A DNA stretch of 64,000 bases, from contig NC_134279.1 in NCBI RefSeq assembly GCF_949628215.1, forward strand, positions 50,704,266-50,768,265. Reading direction: 5' to 3'. A program made the position numbers and the translations under genes. Below the pieces are notes generated by a model that did not search any database, had not been told where the DNA came from, and saw only the letters and a list, made by a program, of their open reading frames with translations. The stretch comes from Phalacrocorax aristotelis (Eukaryota > Chordata > Aves > Suliformes > Phalacrocoracidae). Below are positions 1-11,509 of the stretch, in pieces (within the stretch, counting starts at the first letter, position 1; each line of letters opens with the position of its first letter).

Positions 1-763
1 GCTGTGAGCAAGGTGAAGGTGCCCTGGCAGTAGGAAGCCCGGACCTTGTCGCCTCTGCAGCACGGCTGTGGGTGCGAGGCGCTGCCACCGAGCGCCTTGA
101 CCGTGGCCGTGCCTGCGCTTCTCCCCAGGGGTGCGGGTCTGGGGGCAGAGGGGCCTGGCCGGCTGCCTTCCCCTGGCTGAGGCACAGCTCCTAGGCAAAG
201 CGGGGAGATGGGTGCTTCTGCTTGTTTTGAGGACAGATGTGTTAGAAGAAACATCATCTGTCTTAATATTAAGAACTGCGAGCAGTGGGGTGGGTTGGAT
301 TCAACTTTGAACAGGGCTGTGCCGTTCCGTCACGGAAGACTGAGCATTTAGCAAAGTTTTTGGTTCTGTTTAAGTAAGCTTAAGGTAAATATTTAATGCA
401 TGCCTCTTTCACATATGTACTGTACTGTCGTGCCCTTGACAGTTATCAATTGATTTGTCCTGGAGGCATACGTTGCTACACCCATCATAAAATATATAAT
501 TAATTGCCACAAAGTAGGATTTTAATTGCATTATTATCCTGGAAAAAGCTATTCTTTGTTTTAAAGTGTAACTTCCTTAACAACAGAAGAACATCTGTGT
601 ATTTTGTAACAGCAGAACTGTTATCCTAAATGATTCATATCTTGGCTTCTTGCTCCTGCTTCTTGTTTTCCTACAGAACACATATAAGTTAATTATTGGA
701 AGGTACTCTGCTCAGATCACTAGTAACCAAATATTTGGGTTTGTTCATTTTTTTTCTCTGCAG
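1..763 (+). other. MTUS1 intron, 3' part; GC-rich start
   Basis: Bases 1-210 are GC-rich with many CpG, unlike the AT-rich DNA that follows. No exon matching the isoform-specific 5' part of MTUS1 was found. The GC-rich patch could be the flank of an internal promoter, which MTUS1 is known to use, but nothing here proves it. Confidence 0.5.
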
Positions 764-830
764 AGGGAGGAAGCACTGAAACAGCGTAAAGAGTTGTCTC
801 AAGAACTAGTTAACCTTCGAGGAGAACTAG
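764..830 (+). CDS. MTUS1: MTUS1 coding exon (first shared exon in window)
   Basis: This 67-nt exon starts after TTTTTCTCTGCAG, in phase 0, and encodes REEALKQRKELSQELVNLRG and a few more residues of coiled coil. It ends with a single G before the donor GTAAGG (phase 1). It corresponds to the first exon common to the long and short MTUS1 isoforms, where human reads REEALKQ and then a very similar helix. Confidence 0.93.
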
Positions 831-2793
831 GTAAGGATTTATTTTTGTGTTTTTCATGACAACAGAAATGCAGCAAAACAGATCTGCGGCAAGACAGATG
901 CCCTGGTATTGTAATAGCAGTCATTTAATTCCCTGACTGAATTCTGCTCAGATGCTTCAGTCGCTGCATTTCCCTGGAGCCCTGACAGCATGACCCCAGG
1001 TTCACCGAATTCCTGGCACTGATCTGCCTGCGCCTAGCGGGGCCTCCTCGCAAAACATGCCTCTGATGACCAAAGCACACCCTTTCTTAAAAATGGGAGG
1101 GTGGCTGATGATATGCTTGTGTTTGATCCTTAATTTATTTGTACGCTGTCTTTTAGAGATTTGCTGGCAAAAAATTAATAAACCTGTAAAATATGCTCTG
1201 CAAAAATCTGTTTTGCCTTAGTGGCTTGTAGGTGAGTGAGTGTAAAATTAACAGGAGGAAATGCTATCAGGCTAATGAGATTAAATCTTTGAGCTCATCC
1301 TAGTCGATAGCTATAATATGAAATTGAGCTATAATGTGCAGGGGCTGGTTTTGCCAAATTTAAAGCTTGATTTAACTGCATTTAATGGTAACTTCATATC
1401 ATTTATTTGAATTCAAAGCAGAATCATCTTGGGGAGTGCAAAAAGTCATTGGATTGAAAATGATAGCACTTGAAAGTGAAAGGAGCATTTCATAAAAGCA
1501 CACTTCTGTTATGATGAAGCCCCTTTAGAAAGAAAGAAAAAGAACACCTTTGAAAGCAGAAGTAATACATGTGGAGCAGTTTCAGATATGTCACTTATTG
1601 TTGAAAAGTTGGAAATTTTTATTTTCACATGCTTGGGAAGTTGAGTGTTGTCTCAGCCAAACTTGAGTGCGAATGCAGGTCTTGTTACGTGCAGATGGTG
1701 CATCTAATGTTCAGATTATTTTTTTAGTGCTGATTAACAAGGCGGGCATTCCCTGGCATCTACTCAGAGTTGGAGGCTTTGTGGGGAGGGAAGGGTATCC
1801 CCATCTCCCCCAGCTGAAGCGACAGAGCATGGCTTCTACATTTGTCACTATTACTGTCATTCAGTTTAGAAGGTTATGTTAAAATGCAGCTTTCTGAGAG
1901 CTTATTTGGTGCCGCATACAATTGCAAATCTGTGAATGGGGAATATCACAGGCAGAGAAAGCCTTGCAGCCTAAATAGATGAGAGTGCCAAAGATGCTGC
2001 AGAAATACGTAGCATTTTCTTTCTTGGAAGCTTAGAACTAAAGCTGGGGCTTTTCTAGAGCTTAGTGGTCTGGCATCTGCCAGGATGCATCTTTTTAACC
2101 TTCCTACTGATGAAGCACCTGAATTGCAGTTTTGCAGTTGTTTCAGGCAGGTCTCAGTAGAGGCTGGCTTTGGAAGAGCCTGGCCTCCTCCTGCCTTTGT
2201 GTCCCTCTGTCCTGCCTTGTGCCAGCCCTGCTGCCCCGGCAGCCGTGCGCTGAGCCATACGCTGAGCTGCCTGGGGACCTAAGCCAGCTCAAAACTGGTG
2301 GCTGGAAGTGCTGTTTTCCCAAAGCTGCCTGGTCTGGCTCCGCGTGTGGCTGAAGGAGCACCGGTGCTGGAGCGGAGAAGGGGGAAGGAGCAGCGGGGTG
2401 GAGGGTTGTCCCCCATCAGCTGCAGCTGGCACTTCTGTCACCCTAAAGTGACAACAACAAAACGAGAGTCTTAGTGTGAAATGGGCTTCTTGCATTCCCA
2501 TAAAGTTGTGTTATAAACATCCTAAAATACATTTATTTTTTTTATGTAGATACATGTGTCTTTCTTGGCAAACCCTTTTGTTTATCATGAAAATGACTTC
2601 AGAAGGGTTGCTGTCAGAGCAAGAAAGTCTCTATTGTTCCATGTGCTTGCATCTTCAATATTACTTTATCAGCCGAGGTACTATGTCACTTATCAGGAGG
2701 GGGAAAATTCAGCCTAGACGGGCAGACGAAAAGCTAGCCAGCACTTTTACCCATTACCGCTTTTTGGGTTGGTGGGTTTTTTGTTTGCTTGCC

Positions 2794-2823
2794 TTTTTTT
2801 TTTTATAAAAAAAAAAAAAAAAA
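2794..2823. repeat. T11-ATA-A17 inverted homopolymer
   Basis: A run of 11 T, a short ATA-type centre and a run of 17 A could fold as a hairpin. It lies in an MTUS1 intron. Confidence 0.9.
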
Positions 2824-4669
2824 GCTTAGTTCTTTCTAAGGGTGCCTCACTCTTAAATGAGCTTCCCATAAACTTGTTAACTTCCTGTTTTGATTGACAG
2901 CTTGCTGAGCTTATATGTGGGACTCCCATTGCAAGACTATGTCGTTCAGTAGGTTGATAACTAGAAAAACTGTCAAATGCAGCTGAGTTTGATGGATTGG
3001 TGACACCCGAGTGCGCAGAGCTGTCAGCCAGCGCTGCTGGCCGAGGTCGTCAGCCTTTCCCCTTGCGGAGCTGATCTTACTGGGTCAGTTCTGCAGAAGC
3101 ATCTGAATGGCAGCCTCGGGCTCGCTTCCCTTTGTAAGGTTTCCAGACCATGGTTTCAGGGAGGCATTTATCTTCATGCAGCTCCTTTGTGTTAACCGTG
3201 TCACACGTCTAGCCTGTCTGTAGTTTTCTCCTCAGCATGTAAAGGAAGTGGATTTAATCACAGAAATGGAAAACTACACAGGTCTTCAATTCTGTCTAGC
3301 TTTGGAAAGATTTTTTTTAAAAAAAAAAGTTAAATGAATGAAGCCAGCCAGACCTCATTTGTTGATAAGGTGTGAGAAAAGCAGTCTTGTAGCAGTAGCT
3401 TTAGCCGAAAATAATCTGTTTAAATACACACCTGCTAATCAGCTTTCCGTTGCCAGTGTTAAACGGATATAGCTGAACTTAAGGTTTCTGTAGGCTATTT
3501 TGACGCAAGTACTGTGAATTTTGATTCACAGTATGATCTAGGCACAGATAGGCTCAGAAAGTTAAGTACAGTTTGAATCTTATTTTGGGCACGTGGGCAC
3601 GTGTGCGTGTCTTGTGGAGTCCCAGCTGCCGTGTTTTTAAGGCATGTTGGTTTGCAGTTTGGGAACAGGCAGGCTAGGAAAGGGACCAGGTGTGCCCAGC
3701 TCGGTGTAGTCTGTGCCCTGCATGTTGCCGAGTTTGAGAGGAACGAGAAGTCTCCTGCGGCTTGCACCCTGCACAGTTTGGACTCCTCAGTTTCTTGCTT
3801 GGAAGTTGAATTGTGCGCGCTCTCAAGCTCCTTGATGCACCTTGCAAAACCAAATTGGTTCGCTGTCAAATTGTCCATTTTCCCAGGTTGTTCTGTATGA
3901 CTGTTTCTACCAAAATACCTTTTTATTTAACAATTGAAGTATGCATTATAGTCCCAGAACCTGCCTTTGGCAGCGACTGCATGGCTGTGCAGGGCATGGG
4001 GAGGACGGTTACCAGACACTGCTTTCTGCTCCTGGTAGCTGGAAACGTGTGAGGGTTAGCAACGATGATGTGTTTGGGGATGGGCTTTTCCAAAGGCGTT
4101 AGAATTCATTAACAGTCAGGTTCTGAACTTGGGTTTCCTTTACCCAGCCACAAAGACTAAACTTTTTGGTTTGAATGTAAATGCCTTGGTTCAGGGAGCC
4201 TGGACCAGGTACGGATGTCCTGTTTGTCACCTGTTTCCCTTCTTAAGATGCAAGCTGGTGCGTAAATTATTTCTAGTTACCTGTTTAATTACCTAAGCAG
4301 AAGTTGCAAGAGCTGCATAATTCTTGAGAGGTATGAAACTACTCCTCTAAATTAATTGCACTCCAGATTGTTTTGGAGCCTCTTTGCAACCGTGTTGGAC
4401 GTGATCCAGCTCAGTCCTGCCACAAAACAGCAGGTGCAGAGCTGACTCAGCCTGTGCCTTCCTTGGCCTTTTGAAAATTGCCATTCGTGAGCCTTTTTCA
4501 GTGGGCTGAAGAGGCTTGCACGTATCCTGTACAGCCAGGCAAATGCCTAATCCCCCTCTCTCCCCTCCGTTTGCTGCCTTGCAAATGAGAAACGGTATTT
4601 TCTTCAAAATACCTTCATGCTGTTTTTTATTAATAAATAACCTTTAAAATATTTTGGAGGTTGGGATTG

Positions 4670-4687
4670 AAAAAAAAAAAAAAAAAA
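4670..4687. repeat. Poly(A) tract
   Basis: Eighteen A in a row. No retrocopy sequence was recognised just upstream. Confidence 0.9.
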
Positions 4688-7600
4688 GACTAATGTGTTT
4701 TACAGACAGATGGAGTGAATGTGATTTGGTTTTCAGGTTTTGGTGGTCCTTAATAGTAGGCAGGCATTTCTATCGGTTACTTGGGGCAGGGCGTAACTTG
4801 CCACAACTCAGACGCCCGCCCACCAGCTGACACCGTAGTGTTTGCAGCGTTAGTGGGTAGGAACTTCCTGGCAGATACCTGAATGCTTCGCCTATATATT
4901 CAACCATACCCACTTAAATGTAGCTTAAAGCATGCTTGCTTGGTCCGCCTGCCTCGTTTCAACTCGCCCAAGAACACAAATATGAAATGTGGCTAAACGT
5001 CCTGTACAGTTAGCTTTGTTATAGAAGTAACACCAAGAGAAACTTGGTTATAAACTTGAAAGCATGTTTGGGTAGAATTCCCAATATTGAGAATCTGCCA
5101 AAACCATTAATTAATTATTAGACAACCATTTTAAAATAAATTATACAGAGAAGGAAATGAGCCTTTGTGTCTACAGTAGACTTACTGATCGACAGAACAT
5201 ATACAATAGATCTTGCAGTGTGAAGTATGAAGTTAGAGCAATAAAGTGTTGTGTGCTGTGACATAACACCATGCTAAATACTTAATGTGTTCTGGTAATT
5301 CTCCCCTTTCACATCCCTGATATCTATTAAAATGCTGCTGGTTTACTGTCCTAGTGACCTCTGTTTCAAAACGTCTGGCAGTCTGAGGGCTTTTCATAAA
5401 TCATAACTAGACCAGTGAGTGACTGAAACAATTTCATGAAGATAATGTTTGTTTCAAAACAATTTAATTCAAGATTAAAAAAAAATCCATCATGTTTTAT
5501 CTTCCTAGAGCTGTGGTTGTGGCGCCTTTTAGGGGAATGTAAGTTGAAAAATGTTTTTATGTAAGTAGATTAGCCATAAGGACTGATACCGGATGATTAA
5601 TTGTTTTATGATTAGAATAAGAAAAAGCTAAATTTTGTAAGAAGGAGGTGCTGCACAATTGTAAGGTCTTACCTCTTGGCTACCTTTACTGAAAATATGA
5701 AATGGATTTCTTGGGGATCCTGAGGCAACTTTTGCAGTCCCCTCCTTCAGCTGGTCCTGCTGTTCATGTGGTCTGGATTTGCTGCCGTTTGCAGGATTGC
5801 AGGGAGTTGCCACGTGCCTGGTTCTCCGCGCTTCTCTTTTGCAGGCATTTGTTTTATGGTCCTGGCACATACAAAGCTTTGCAATGAAATACCCAAGCTG
5901 CAAGTGGCCATTGCTAACTACTGCAAATGAATGTTAATTTTACATGTCAAAACCAGCATTTCTGGTCTGAGGTTACTCTGTTACCAAATCTCAGAAACTT
6001 GCTGCGATTGCCAGAGGTCATGGTTCTGCCCAAAAGAACCAGGCTCTTCGTTTATAATAAACAGCTGGTAAAAAGCCTAAAAATACACGTTAATCTTGCT
6101 CCCTGTTGTAGTAACACAGGGAGGGACACTGTTGTACGACTGGGAGGAGAGGTGGGGGCAGCCAAGTCGGGGAAAAATATCAATGGCTTTGCTATTTGAA
6201 TGAAGAAGTAAATCTTGCTCCTGGCTGCCAAGTACATCACTCCATATGCTCTGTCCTTAAAGCTTAAAACTGTGTAAGTGTTACAGATTGAACAAACTTA
6301 ATGGACAGCACATCTTTTCATCTATATGGCTTGATTTTTCTCTCAAATGCTGTTGGATCATTTGTCTCCTGTTGTTTTCTTGCTCAAGGTCTGTGGTCCG
6401 CTATAACGTGTGGCATAATGAGGATGTAGCATTGTGGAGGGAAGCGCTTTAAGAAGGGAAAGGAAGCACAGCAGTCGTGTACAAAAACTCTGTAACATTG
6501 TCCTTCAAGAGTCTCTGAAGTGGATGAGAAGTCAAAATAGAGATTTTGTGTGTGCTACTGGAAGAGCACGTGCTCCACTTCAAAATTTGTCTTCAAAATT
6601 AAGCACCGAGTTCAAGGAGAAAACTCATAAGTTGTGTAACCATCCAGCCTGGTTAGACAGGAGTTTTGCAGCATTGTTTTGCAGTGGATATGGGGCCAAA
6701 CAAGGAATTTTTGTTGACTTTTTCATGACTTGTCCCTTTCTTAAAACAAGGCAGTGTACGATCATCAAATACATGATTCAGTCTGGAGGTGGATAGGGCT
6801 GTGGAAAATGCTGCAGACACTTGAATCTCGGCTATGGGGACAAATTTTGGTTCACAGGGCTTCTCATAAGTTCAGATTGGCAATTCTGCAGTTGGTGCTT
6901 TTGCTGAAGCTTCACATGTGCAGTTTCTTGGGTCACCATGATACTGGGAGCTCACTGGCCGTGTGGTGGTTCTGCTGCTTGTTTGCGTGGCACGATTCAA
7001 GTCAGGCTTGCCATCTGCAAAGAGGCATTGCAGCCTCCAGCTTTGCAGAAGCCAGAAGTTACCTTTAAGGTAACAAAACGTTCAACTACCAATGCAAGTT
7101 TTAAAAGTTTTTGTTAGCCTTTTTAACATTAGTCTTGTCATAAATCTGAATTGCAGGCTGGCCCAACAAGAAGCGATGTGTCTATTTTCTTTGACAAAGG
7201 CATGGTTTGCTATTTGCTTTTCTTCTGAAGTGTTTTGGATCACCTGAAGTTCTTCTTGCTGGCTTTTAGAGATAAGATGCTGATAGGCAGCACATTCTTT
7301 TAGATAAACGGAGGCAAACAAATGGCTCTGGCCTTACAAATAAAGAATTGGATGTTTGCTTCTTCCTCAGTTGGTTTTAAAGTGGATCATTTGAAGCATC
7401 TTGCCACAGTTATCTCAAATGAGGCATGTGATTTGCCTGCCGCTCAGCTATACCCCTCTTACTCTGCTCTAGATGGTTCTGCATGTGGTTGGCTGCGTAA
7501 CGTCTCCATTTGGCTCACTGCCTGGCTCTTCGCATTGTAAAATAATGTCCCCTACCTATGACGTTTCCTCTTCCCCAAAACTGTGACAATACAAGCATAT

Positions 7601-7782
7601 ATATTCAATAACATGATGCCAATGAAATGTGGTTCAGGTGTTGAATGCTAATTTTTCCCTGGTTTTTTTTCCAAAGGGAGCAGTAATAATAGAAGTCTGT
7701 GGAAGGAATAAGACAGGGAAATAAAATTCATTTTTGGTGGTGGTATAGAAAGCATAGAAAACTGAAATCTGCTTGGGTTGCA

Positions 7783-7955
7783 GAGAATCATAGAATTGTT
7801 TAGGTTGGAAAAACCCTTTGAAATCAAGTCCAACCATTAACCTACCGCTGCCAAGTCCACCACCGAGCCAGGTCTGTAAGCACCACATCTATGTGACTTT
7901 AAATACTTCCAGGGATGGTGACTCCACCACTTCCCTGGGTTGTGGTACATTTCAG
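7783..7955 (-). mobile_element. CR1 LINE 3' tail (short, diverged)
   Basis: Read on the plus strand, AGAATCATAGAATTGTTTAG, a GGTTGGAAAAACC motif and AAGTCCAACCATTAACC are the reverse complement of the CR1 3' end. CCAGGGATGGTGACTCCACC at about 7910-7930 is also CR1. It is 5' truncated and worn; the upper boundary is approximate. Confidence 0.85.
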
Positions 7956-9350
7956 TTGAGCCTTTAGTTGCATTGTTGCCAGTCACGGGATGCACAGCTT
8001 GGCTTAAATCTGCCCCGATCAGCAGATCTTTCACACAGACCTAGCGCAGAGCTAAGCCTGCTGTTAAAGCGAATTCAGGAAGAAGCACATGCAGACTGAT
8101 TTCCATGCAGTGTTACAGCTTACTCCTACACTTTCTAGTTCAACTGCAGGTTCCAGGTGATAGCAGCAGGGCTAAGACTTCTTTACAGTCTACTTAAGAA
8201 AGTGCAAGTATCATCCATCAAGTTACTCACTTGCTTTTGATGAGCCAGAGCAAAGAGGGAATCCGACAGACGTGTAACTTGAGGCACTCTGCTGGGGCAG
8301 GGTGCCCCAGCTCCGCCTGTGCTCGAGCCAAGCCCAGTACTGCTTTGGGAATTGGCCCTTGATGATACTGTAACTTATGAATCTTAAGGCTCAGGCACAG
8401 CTGTGGTGAGAATCTCTTGCACTGCCTGCACAAAAGTCCTTGAATCTTCCCGTGCTTTTGAGTAGAGTTTGTATTTATACTGTTTGGGCAGTGTGCCAAG
8501 CTGCTATGAAGTGTATGTATGCATGACTTCTCCCATATTTGAATCAAGATCAAGTTAATGGTTTAGTTGATCTTTCTCTTAAGTAGGTGCTCATCTGACT
8601 AATTTATTTTAAACCAAAGCACTAGAGTCTGTATAGAAGCAGTTTCGCTTAAGGTCAGTGACCACATGCTTGTGTTAGAGGTCCCGTTTCACCTTGCTTC
8701 CAGGCTTTCGGTGCAGCATTTCTGTCTTCTTAATGCTCTGCACTTTCTGCCTGAAACTATTCTGTATCGTGCATATTTAAATATCTTGGGTACATGCATA
8801 TTAGCAGTACATTTCATATTGGCGGTTCTGTATCGGGCAGTCCATGCCAGGCTAGAATTGCTTCTCTGCTGCATAGCTGAGTGTGAGTAACATGTCAAAC
8901 GGATGATCTTCAGGATAGTAAGACTTCAAATTTAGCTGAGTGGTTTATATATCAAAAAGTGAAGTACTCTGACAAATATGCTACTGAAACGGGATCAAAT
9001 TAGGTGAAGTAGCAAATCCAATTAATTTTTTTATTGGAGCACTCCAGTGTCTCTTGTGAGACATTCATTCTTCTATGCCATGACAAACTGTCACACTTGT
9101 GCTTTCTGTATGGGTTCCTGGCTTAACTAGATTCCATTAATTGTCAGGATAAGAAACACTGAAGCCTGTATTTTTGCAAAGATCCTTTCATGTGTCCTTG
9201 GAGGTGGTGCTCATTTCATGGATAAATTATATTTGTCTTCCTATAACCCTGTTGCTGTGCAGCGTGTTCACTCTCTTTAATACTTGTAATGAAGACAGTG
9301 AAATTAGCATTGAACTTGATCCAGTTGCTTTTTTCTTTTGACATCTTCAG

Positions 9351-9565
9351 TAACCACTTCTGCAGCGTGTGAGAAATTGGAGAGAGACAGGAATGAACTG
9401 CAAGCTGCTTATGAAGGATTTTTGCACAAGTTAAACCAGCAACATCACAATGATTTAGCCGAGCTGGAGGAGAGACTTAAACAGTTTTACACGGCAGAAT
9501 GTGAGAAACTTCAAAGTATCTGCATCGAAGAAGCAGAAAAGTACAAAGCGCAACTCCAGGAGCAG
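9351..9565 (+). CDS. MTUS1: MTUS1 coding exon
   Basis: The acceptor ACATCTTCAG at 9341-9350 opens a 215-nt exon. With the G of the previous exon it begins GTA (Val) and encodes about 72 residues of coiled coil, including [20 protein letters not shown] and ending KYKAQLQEQ. The donor is CAG|GTTTGT, phase 0. The preceding intron (8.5 kb) is the longest MTUS1 intron in the window. Confidence 0.94.
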
Positions 9566-10110
9566 GTTTGTGACATTTGAAGTAGAAAAGTTCTCTAGCA
9601 ATCGCTTTCGGCTGCAAATAAGACTTCAGATAATACTGGGGGTTTTGATTAATAGTGGGGTTATTTTATCGAATGTGAAACCCCACTTTGTTGCAACTAT
9701 AAAAATATTACTACACTAAGCTGTCCAGATTTTAAGCTTGTGTTTAAACATGGGGGAGATTCCTTGTGTTCTGCAAGCTTCAGTGACCCCTGGAGCTCCA
9801 CTGGGTTATCTGAGGCAGCTTAAGCTGTAAGATTTATAAAGACATACCTGGCCTGTGACCTTGCTTTGCAACAGCTCCGTGTGTGCGACAGATGCATACA
9901 TCATCCTGCTGGTAATGGTAAACTGTAAGGCATCGTTCTCATTTATCGGGTGTTGTATGTGGCTTAGCTGCTTCTGTGACCATCCGTTAAGTGCTGCCTG
10001 GACTATTTAAAACATGCTCAACATGCTCCGTAAAGCCATTAGAACAATACTTCAAACAAGGGTTAAGTTGACAGGTGGGGGTGGGAAGGAATCATGTTGT
10101 CTTCTTGCAG

Positions 10111-10216
10111 GTGGACAATTTAAATATCACACACGAAAACTTTAAGCTGGAACTTGAAAACAGCCACTCGGAAAAAGTAGAAGAGCTGAAAAAGGAGTAC
10201 GAGTCCTCTTTTTCAG
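10111..10216 (+). CDS. MTUS1: MTUS1 coding exon with a GC donor
   Basis: The acceptor CTTCTTGCAG precedes this 106-nt exon, which encodes VDNLNITHENFKLELENSHS followed by EKVEELKKEYESSFS and one extra base. Phase 1 is needed to join the next exon (AG CTC AAG), which fixes the end at 10216 and makes the donor GCAAGT, a GC-AG intron with otherwise perfect consensus. The nearby GT at 10221 would shift the frame and was not used. Confidence 0.9.
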
Positions 10217-11236
10217 GCAAGTATTTTGTATGCAAGTACATACGCTGTAGCGTACTGCTAGTCACAAAGAAAAACGTTCAGACTTTTTCATCAATATGTC
10301 CATTTCATTGTTCTTGGCAGTCAGCTCTTTTTAAAAACGTTGGCTGAATTCCTTCTTTTGGAACTGAGCAAGTCTCATTTTAAGTACTGGAATAACCATC
10401 GTCCCGTTTTAGTTGAGTGAAACTTTTAAAACCGTTCAAGAGTGGAGATCACTTTTTCTTTCAGTAAAAGATGTCTGAATCGCAGTCTGTCCTCAGAATC
10501 GCAGGTTAATGGGTAATTGCTCTCACTCTCCTGTTTCTATAAGGAGCACCTCAAAGCTGAAACTGAGGATAAGTAGGGTTGTGTGCTTTCCAGACTGACA
10601 CGGCAATGCTGAGAAATATTGCATGCTCTTTACAATGTACTGGGGCAAAGGTGTTTTTTTAGGGAGGGGCTGGTGAGTGTGCTCAGTTTTAAATGGCACT
10701 GCATTTAATTGATTTAAGTGATGATGGCTTCCATCCTCCCTCCAGCATCACTTGATAGCCAAGTTTCCAGTGATACTTTTGTCATTAGAACGGGTGACGC
10801 TTCCAGCTGCAATCAAAAAGCAAACTCCTCTTTGTGACATCTCCAAAGTAGGAAAGGAAGTGTTTTTCTAGAAGGTTTTAGAAAGCAAAATTTCAATTTT
10901 TGCTGTGTCTCCCATCAGAAACTCAGCTTTCCTCAGATGTGGCTCTTGCGCTCAATTCATCCATTTGTTGCACATAGATGCATGCTTTCAAAATTGACAC
11001 GCTGTCAGCTAATGAAATGGATGTGCGAGGGGTCAATCAACAAATCTTGAAGCAGCAATAAATCTGGTACTGTGTACGTGCTTTGGATCAACTGATGATA
11101 AATGTTCTTTCCGTGTTTTCATTGACTCTGCATCTGTGCATATCTGTATTGGCTGGCTTTTTGTGCTGCTGCCTTTCAAAAATAATTGTCGTTGTCTTAC
11201 GCATTGTTAAAAATCTGCAAAAACCATTTGTTGCAG

Positions 11237-11310
11237 AGCTCAAGAGCACCCACGAATCTGAAAGGAAGTTGCTTGAGGACTCCTTTAAAGAGAAGCAAGA
11301 ATTGCTAGAG
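11237..11310 (+). CDS. MTUS1: MTUS1 coding exon
   Basis: This 74-nt exon starts after TTTGTTGCAG and ends at the donor GAG|GTTTGT. With the preceding G it encodes ELKSTHESERKLLEDSFKEK then QELLE, matching the charged coiled coil of human MTUS1 in this part. It enters in phase 1 and leaves in phase 0. Confidence 0.93.
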
Positions 11311-11413
11311 GTTTGTTAAGGGCGGGGTCATTGCAAAAGTCTAGAACTTAAAAGGCAGTTTGGAGATGTGCACTGAATTCTTGGCCTAACTATACCGTAT
11401 CTTTCCATTTCAG

Positions 11414-11509
11414 AAAAGAATTGATGAATTAAAATGTGAAAACGACTCTCTGAGTGAGAAGTTGAAAGTAGAAGAGCAAAAACAAATAGCCAAAGAAAAA
11501 GCCAATGTT
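11414..11509 (+). CDS. MTUS1: MTUS1 coding exon
   Basis: This 96-nt exon (32 codons, phase 0 at both ends) runs from acceptor CTTTCCATTTCAG to donor GTT|GTAAGT. It encodes KRIDELKCENDSLSEKLKVE followed by EQKQIAKEKANV, continuous coiled coil. The intron before it is only 103 nt. Confidence 0.94.

Larger units (their letters stand above)
831..9350 (+). other. MTUS1 intron, 8.5 kb
   Basis: Non-coding. It contains a T11/A17 inverted homopolymer pair at 2794-2823, an A18 tract at 4670-4687, and one CR1 3' tail on the minus strand at 7783-7955. Open frames of 60-130 codons here lack splice context or recognisable similarity. The other MTUS1 introns (9566-10110, 10217-11236, 11311-11413, 11510-14071, 14189-15512, 15611-16450) show nothing beyond splice sites. 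Confidence 0.7.

Noticed and set aside
650-763. Open frame from an ATG at 650 running into the first MTUS1 exon
   Set aside because: The frame crosses the acceptor at 764. The upstream residues have no similarity to MTUS1, so they are intron read-through.
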